Source: Rhizophagus clarus (Eukaryota > Glomeromycota > Glomeromycetes > Glomerales > Glomeraceae). From it: a stretch of 64,000 nt of DNA. The position numbers and the translations under genes were made by a program. Under the pieces are notes generated by a model. That model did not search any database. It had not been told where the DNA came from and worked only from the letters and a program-made list of their open reading frames with translations. The stretch lies in contig BLAL01000019.1 of the NCBI GenBank assembly GCA_015698045.1, forward strand, positions 614,508-678,507. The letters are read 5' to 3'. Below are positions 60,296 through 64,000 of the stretch, in pieces. Within the stretch, counting starts at the first letter, position 1; every line of letters begins with the position of its first letter.

Positions 60296-60916
60296 ATGGT
60301 AAAAATCCCTGCTATTAAGCCATCAACGAATTTTACTAAAACGGAGCTCTTAAATCTTCTAAAACTTGCTGATATCAGAAAGATTATTCAGGAGATCGTC
60401 TATAAAATATTAGAAAATTATGATAGCGCCCCTCAAGAACAACCAGCAGTACAGGAAGAGTATTTGGGTCCAACGGCTATGGATATTGATGTCGCTCGAT
60501 TGGAAAATACTAAAGATCTTTTAGCTATAAATGGAAATGTAAATGGGGTGAATATTCAGTGTCTAGCGGATTCCTGTGCTAATGTTTCCTTTATCCAAGA
60601 AGAAGCATGTCACGAACTAAAACTAAAAGTTGATAAATCTATAAAGCATAGTATTACTGGTGCATCAGGGGATGGTGAGACATTTGGTATAGTAAAAAAT
60701 GTATCGATAAACCTTTCACCACCACAGAGTGGTAGTTGTATCATTAAAGAAGATCTTGTAGTCCTGAAAGAATATAAGCATAGAGAGATTGGTTTGAGCC
60801 GAGCATGCCTTAGAAGATATAATTATGATATTCATGAATCTCGAAATCATATCGCCCTTACCTGCAATGATAAAGACTATTTTATTCCTATAATTCCAGA
60901 TGCAAATAGGACATAA
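60296..60916 (+). CDS. Retropepsin-like aspartic protease
   Basis: This is a 206-residue ORF from ATG 60296; the frame is open upstream to 60209, so it may be made as a Gag-Pro fusion. The core reads INGNVNGVNIQCLADSCANVSFI, then SITGASGDGETFGIV, then REIGLSRACLRRYNYDIHES. This is the flap-containing single-domain fold order of retropepsins encoded by LTR retroelements (D-T/S-G...ILGxDxL). The catalytic triplet is D-S-C instead of D-S/T-G, which is unusual and could reduce activity. Retropepsins cut Gag into mature capsid proteins, and its position right after Gag fits this. No reverse transcriptase follows; the next gene is on the other strand. Confidence 0.7.
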   Translation: MVKIPAIKPSTNFTKTELLNLLKLADIRKIIQEIVYKILENYDSAPQEQPAVQEEYLGPTAMDIDVARLENTKDLLAINGNVNGVNIQCLADSCANVSFIQEEACHELKLKVDKSIKHSITGASGDGETFGIVKNVSINLSPPQSGSCIIKEDLVVLKEYKHREIGLSRACLRRYNYDIHESRNHIALTCNDKDYFIPIIPDANRT

Positions 60917-60937
60917 AAAATATAAAATTAGATCCAT

Positions 60938-61561
60938 TTAATAAGGGTAGTCTGGATCTTCATCAGAATCGCTTGAATCATCACTTAGATCCTCATCAGA
61001 TTCATCAGATTCATTCGGCATCAATTGCCAATTTGCAGGATTGTCTGGATCTTCATCTCCCCAGTAATCTGGTTGCCAAGATGATTCTTCTTCTGGTTCA
61101 CCGAATCCTGGAATTTCATAAGGATCCAACCTATCAGCTAGCATGTTAATATGATAAATTATATAAATCTTTTCTGTATCTTTATATGCAAATCCACCTT
61201 GTAATATAATTGTTTCTATTTCTACCTGATATGCAAAAGCTTTTCTTTTTTTATCGGCCAAATCCATAAATTTTTTATATAGAGAATCTTTAAGAGCTTT
61301 ATTCGTACCTACATATTTTTTATAAGCATGTTCTAATTCTTCATCACTATTCTTATAATCCATTACAGCTTTCCAGTAGTCCTCTTCGGCAAGCTGGTTA
61401 AGTTGATACATGATGACACGAGCAATTTCATGTATCTGAAATATATCAGTTCTCTTGAAAGTAGCATTTACAGTGTGGCCAGTTTCCTTGATTGGAATAT
61501 TTAGCCAATTTTCTACCCACTCTGGGGATACATCTAAGAATTTAGCAATGTTTGTGTACAT
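60938..61561 (-). CDS. Acidic-tailed element protein, function unknown
   Basis: This is a 207-residue ORF from ATG 61561. The N-terminal part is helical and has a helix-turn-helix look (IAKFLDVSPEWVENWLNIPI). The middle is Lys-rich (KYVGTNKALKDSLYKKFMDL). The last 65 residues are very acidic, ending in repeated S-D-E-S-D-E-D. It is preceded on its own strand by the promoter-like block shared with the helicase gene. It could be a DNA-binding regulator or a histone-interacting protein; nothing more can be said. Confidence 0.6.
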   Translation of the reverse strand: MYTNIAKFLDVSPEWVENWLNIPIKETGHTVNATFKRTDIFQIHEIARVIMYQLNQLAEEDYWKAVMDYKNSDEELEHAYKKYVGTNKALKDSLYKKFMDLADKKRKAFAYQVEIETIILQGGFAYKDTEKIYIIYHINMLADRLDPYEIPGFGEPEEESSWQPDYWGDEDPDNPANWQLMPNESDESDEDLSDDSSDSDEDPDYPY

Positions 61562-61583
61562 CTTTTAGTATATAATGGATATC

Positions 61584-61638
61584 AATTTATTTTTTTTTTG
61601 GATACCTATATATCGACTATATTTAATTATAATTTTTT
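61584..61638 (-). promoter_or_regulatory. Putative element promoter block, copy upstream of the acidic ORF
   Basis: Read on the minus strand it is ATAATTAAATATAGTCGATA, TATAGGTATCC, an A-run and AATAAATT, differing at only a few positions from 50485-50528. Shorter (A/G)TAATTAAAYA motifs also precede the polymerase, the 54849 ORF and the 56250 ORF. Confidence 0.5.
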
Positions 61639-61663
61639 GGGGGTATTTAAAAAAAAATATAAT

Positions 61664-62760
61664 CTATTTTGTATCATTATAGATACGTACTAGATTGGGG
61701 ACGTCTTCTTGTAATCTATTAGCTGGCTCCCATGTAGATTCATCTTCTGGATAGCGCTCCCATTTGACTAAGTATTGGAGTTGACCCTTTCTAGTGCGGT
61801 GCTTGAGAATTTTCTCAGGTACATATCTTTCTGGCCGTCCTCTTATGACCGAATCAGGTGGGGGTTTTTCATTAGCTGGAATAACCTGTAGTTCTTTTCT
61901 AGTATATGCACATCTAGATACTCCTAACCTGCCATGTGGTCCATCAAGTAAATATGTAGGCGGTTGTTCAGGAGAAAGGATAAGCTTCTTAATTATACGA
62001 ACTTTTGGGTCCCATTTAATGTCGCCTATTCTAAACTTACCATGTAATTTTTTTCCAAGTACTGATATAGGTTCAAGAAGTTTGGTTCGAACTTGTGTCC
62101 CCTCTAATAGTAATTCTGTATTCTTGTCAATTTTAGGTGGACCTTCTGGGATTTTAGGTGGATCCCTTTGCCACTGTTCATCTACTAATCTTACTATATC
62201 ATGGAAGTCTTCAGACCATTCTACCGATGTCTCACCAGTTTTTAGTTCCTGTGCTGTCATTCTTCTAAAAAGCGGTTTTTCTATAGCCTGAATTGCTCTC
62301 TCTGCAAATGATTGCTGTTTATGACGTTCAGGTTCTCCAAATCTCATCATAACTCCAATGCTATTAAGGAAAAATCACGTATTTGTGAATTGGTAAATTC
62401 TGAACCAGAATCAGTTTCTAGTCTATGGGTAGGAGGTTGGATACGACCACGTCCATATATTTTAATAAATGCTTTTAATACACTATTAGCTGTCTTATTT
62501 TTAATAGGCTCCGCATCTACTCGTTTTCTGGATATTTCTACTACTACGAGAAAATAATGGTATCCCTTAGGGTCTATAGGCATTTCTGCTAAATCAGACT
62601 GCTGGGTAGCATTTTCTTTCCAGACGATTACTTTTGGACGCTCAGATCTTTTCTCCTTTAGAGGTCTTCGATAGATGTTATAATGCTCTTGGTCTTTAAG
62701 AAGACGTGCTGGTACCCCTGATAGGTTATAAAATTTGTAATACCTCTCTAAAGGGGTCAT
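61664..62760 (-). CDS. rve-type integrase with C-terminal chromodomain, frame broken once
   Basis: The first in-frame ATG is at 62760. The upstream half (62760-62347) carries the first two DDE residues (QSDLAEMP and LETDSGSEFTNSQIRD). The downstream half (62350-61664) carries the third (RHKQQSFAERAIQAIEKPLF), about 35 residues after the second, then an SH3-like region and a chromodomain (RYVPEKILKHRTRKGQLQYL, then VKWERYPEDESTWEP). The two halves join if one T is restored to the T5 run at 62371-62375 (written as A5 on the plus strand); neither half alone has all three residues. Polintons and chromovirus-type Gypsy elements both carry such integrases, so either origin is possible. The enzyme inserts element ends and the chromodomain binds methylated histone tails. 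The TTTTTCC run is not a canonical slippery site, so mutation or an assembly indel is likelier than programmed shifting. Confidence 0.85.
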
Positions 62761-62806
62761 ATCGCTCAAAATTAAAGTTTTACTTCTAGAATTCAAATTT
62801 GTGGAT

Positions 62807-63121
62807 ATGACAGAGATACATTGTACAAAGTGTAAAAAGAAGACAGAAACGTCTTCAGAAGTTCAGGATATGACTGATAAAGGTCGATATCGAATTCATG
62901 GTGATTGTATTATTTGTGGGACGCACAAGAATACCCTTACTGGTGAGAATTGGGAGGTTAAAACATATAGTAAAAGAGAAATTCTGGATGCTAAGAAAAA
63001 GAGAAAGAAGACGGCTACAAACAAGAAGGCTAAGAAACTTGGTCTTAAGATTTTAGATGCCGATGACAAAGTTCAGGCTTATATTAAGAGGTATTTAAGG
63101 GAGGCAACAAAAGAGAGTTAA
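62807..63121 (+). CDS. Zinc-ribbon protein of the DUF5679 kind
   Basis: About 104 residues from ATG 62807. It opens with MTEIHCTKCKKKTETSSEVQ, then GRYRIHGDCIICGTHKN: two CxxC pairs around a short basic loop, the layout of the DUF5679 zinc ribbon that is frequent in large DNA viruses, virophages and Polinton-like viruses. The C-terminal half is strongly basic (KKRKKTATNKKAKKLGLK). It diverges from the integrase gene, with about 46 bp between the two ATG codons. A DNA- or RNA-binding role is likely. Confidence 0.65.
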   Translation: MTEIHCTKCKKKTETSSEVQDMTDKGRYRIHGDCIICGTHKNTLTGENWEVKTYSKREILDAKKKRKKTATNKKAKKLGLKILDADDKVQAYIKRYLREATKES

Positions 63122-63160
63122 TTGAAAATATGACACGATTTATTAGTGATAAATATAACA

Positions 63161-63424
63161 ATGGAAAGAACTACAACCCCTCCAAGTACTTCGAGATTAG
63201 AAAATGACGAAGAAGAGATACCAGCTCCTACACAAGGTGATAGCTCTGTAAGTGAATATTTTGAGTCAATAAAATTGTATGCTATAGCCCAGAATGAGGA
63301 TTTGGATCATATAAATATTAAAGTAGCATTTATTCTTGGATTAAAACTAGATTATGCAAAGCGTGCTAAAGAGTTTGGATTTGAAAAAACATTAAAAGAG
63401 ATAGTTGAACATTTAGGTAGGTGA
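63161..63424 (+). CDS. Mini-Gag: isolated capsid C-terminal-like domain
   Basis: 87 residues from ATG 63161 (an upstream GTG is ignored). After a disordered acidic start it reads SVSEYFESIKLYAIAQNED, then VAFILGLKLDYAKRAKEFG and EKTLKEIVEHLGR. This parallels the second half of the larger Gag (PVRDFYDKVRRSAELLG ... VNQFLRGLNDDCAIEAERIG ... IEELVGLLERV) in the order V-x-x-F/Y, A, F-x-x-G-L, A-x-x-x-G, E-x-V-x-x-L. It ends just before the right inverted repeat. It may be a second capsid component, a dominant assembly modulator, or a relic. Confidence 0.5.
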   Translation: MERTTTPPSTSRLENDEEEIPAPTQGDSSVSEYFESIKLYAIAQNEDLDHINIKVAFILGLKLDYAKRAKEFGFEKTLKEIVEHLGR

Positions 63425-63440
63425 TCGATATTAGCTGTTT

Positions 63441-64000
63441 TTTTTTTCAGGTACGGTATTCTATGGATAGGTCCTGTAATATTGCTATTTCTTAGGCATA
63501 GCCCAATATCGATGACTAATATGAGGATGGTATGGGGGGTATATATAGGGGATCATACTAGGTGATAGGGTTTTTTTTTTGCATATCTACTTGGACTTTA
63601 AAGTGTGTCTGAGCTCGTTCCTGAAAATGGGACAGATTGGGCCAGATGGGACACATTTTATACCCGAATTTCAAAAGTTTTTTCTGGGAAAGGTGATCTG
63701 ATTTTTTTTTTAAATTCATCTGTCCTACTGTCCCATCTGTCCTATACTCTCCTTTCTTATTCGTTTTCTTGTTCTTTCCTTTGTTAGATTAGTAATTTGA
63801 GTAGTTATATATGGGACAGATGGTAGGACAGATGGGGTATTTTTTGGGACAGATGGGGGTAATGGTATGGAAAATGGTATTTATCCATGGTATTGTTAGA
63901 GACGCGCCGTGAGGCGCTGGACCTAACTGGAAGGGGATCTGATAGGGTTTCCCACGGAGGGGGGATGTATAGGGGCTTTAGCCACCGCTGGGCTCAGCCC
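63441..64000 (-). repeat. Right terminal inverted repeat, reaches the window edge
   Basis: Reverse complement of the left repeat. Its outermost visible bases are GGGCTCAGCCC at 63990-64000; further terminal bases may lie outside the window. The near-identity of the two repeats suggests recent insertion or ongoing homogenisation. Confidence 0.95.

Larger units (their letters stand above)
49923..64000. mobile_element. Polinton/Maverick-like transposon of at least 14.08 kb with a Gag-protease module
   Basis: Bounded by inverted repeats of about 560 bp. Gene order: SF3 helicase (+), DNA polymerase B (+), small ORF (+), hairpin repeats, two zinc-ribbon-like ORFs (+,+), packaging ATPase (-), coiled-coil protein (+), Gag (+), retropepsin (+), acidic ORF (-), integrase-chromodomain (-), DUF5679-like zinc ribbon (+), mini-Gag (+). 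Polymerase B, A32-type ATPase and rve integrase define Polintons. The usual double-jelly-roll major capsid, penton protein and adenain-type cysteine protease are not seen; a Ty3/Gypsy-like Gag and retropepsin occupy that place, and no reverse transcriptase is visible. Codon use is less AT-biased than the flanks. The right end is cut by the window, so the exact termini and target duplication are unknown; the left end could extend a few bases outward. Confidence 0.88.

Noticed and set aside
50562-62760. Interpretation as an intact Gypsy/chromovirus retrotransposon
   Set aside because: No reverse transcriptase or RNase H motifs, termini are inverted rather than direct repeats, and DNA polymerase B, SF3 helicase and packaging ATPase are present.
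1-64000. CRISPR arrays, rRNA, tRNA genes, tyrosine-recombinase (Starship or Crypton) captains
   Set aside because: None seen; the regular repeats present (108, 36, 324 and 53 bp periods) are coding, minisatellite or element-internal repeats without CRISPR-like unique spacers.

Overview
The window looks like nuclear DNA of an arbuscular mycorrhizal fungus of the Rhizophagus type (Glomeromycotina). The reasons are the very AT-rich sequence, short GT-AG introns of about 70-120 nt, tyrosine-kinase-like/Sel1 genes of the expanded Glomeromycotina kind, a Crinkler-type nuclease fragment, and heavy transposon load. The genus is inferred from gene style, not from a marker gene.

Layout. 1-1770 (-): the 5' part of a five-exon gene with 108-bp coding repeats; it runs off the left edge and has one in-frame TGA. 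2026-5332 (+): a decayed CACTA/Plavaka-type transposase. 5400-7900: an interspersed repeat containing a 1.5-kb, 36-bp palindromic minisatellite; a relative lies at 38.7-40.1 kb. 9128-9754 (+): a Crinkler-like nuclease ORF. 12778-18543 (+): a pseudokinase/coiled-coil gene whose N-terminus appears to be encoded by about thirty tandem micro-exons, almost all exactly 3 nt, each between consensus splice sites. 18.5-26.8 kb: no intact gene. 26836-29109 (+): a four-exon conserved hypothetical gene. 31642-35395 (+): a kinase-Sel1 fusion gene carrying a TTAA-flanked piggyBac-type MITE and a 1-nt frameshift. 41586-41981: a hAT-type MITE with a perfect 8-bp duplication. 42500-44780 (+): an intact nine-exon kinase. 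46619-47119 (-): a probable Helitron N-terminal fragment. 49625-49915 (-): a gene remnant with four stops.

49923-64000 is a nearly complete DNA transposon of at least 14.08 kb with inverted repeats of about 560 bp. It encodes an SF3 helicase, a family B DNA polymerase, an A32/FtsK-type packaging ATPase and an rve integrase with chromodomain, which is the Polinton/Maverick toolkit. Where a Polinton would carry jelly-roll capsid and adenain-type protease genes, it has a Ty3/Gypsy-like Gag, a retropepsin-like protease reached through an A-run -1 frameshift site, and a second mini-Gag ORF. No reverse transcriptase is visible. The reading is that helicase and polymerase replicate the element, ATPase plus Gag/protease may package it, and the integrase inserts it, with the chromodomain possibly guiding it to chromatin.

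The two signals most likely to be undescribed are the micro-exon array (12986-15959) and the Polinton-Gag hybrid element. Several frame breaks in the window fall in A/T homopolymers, so assembly indels must be considered for individual genes, though not for the overall architecture.
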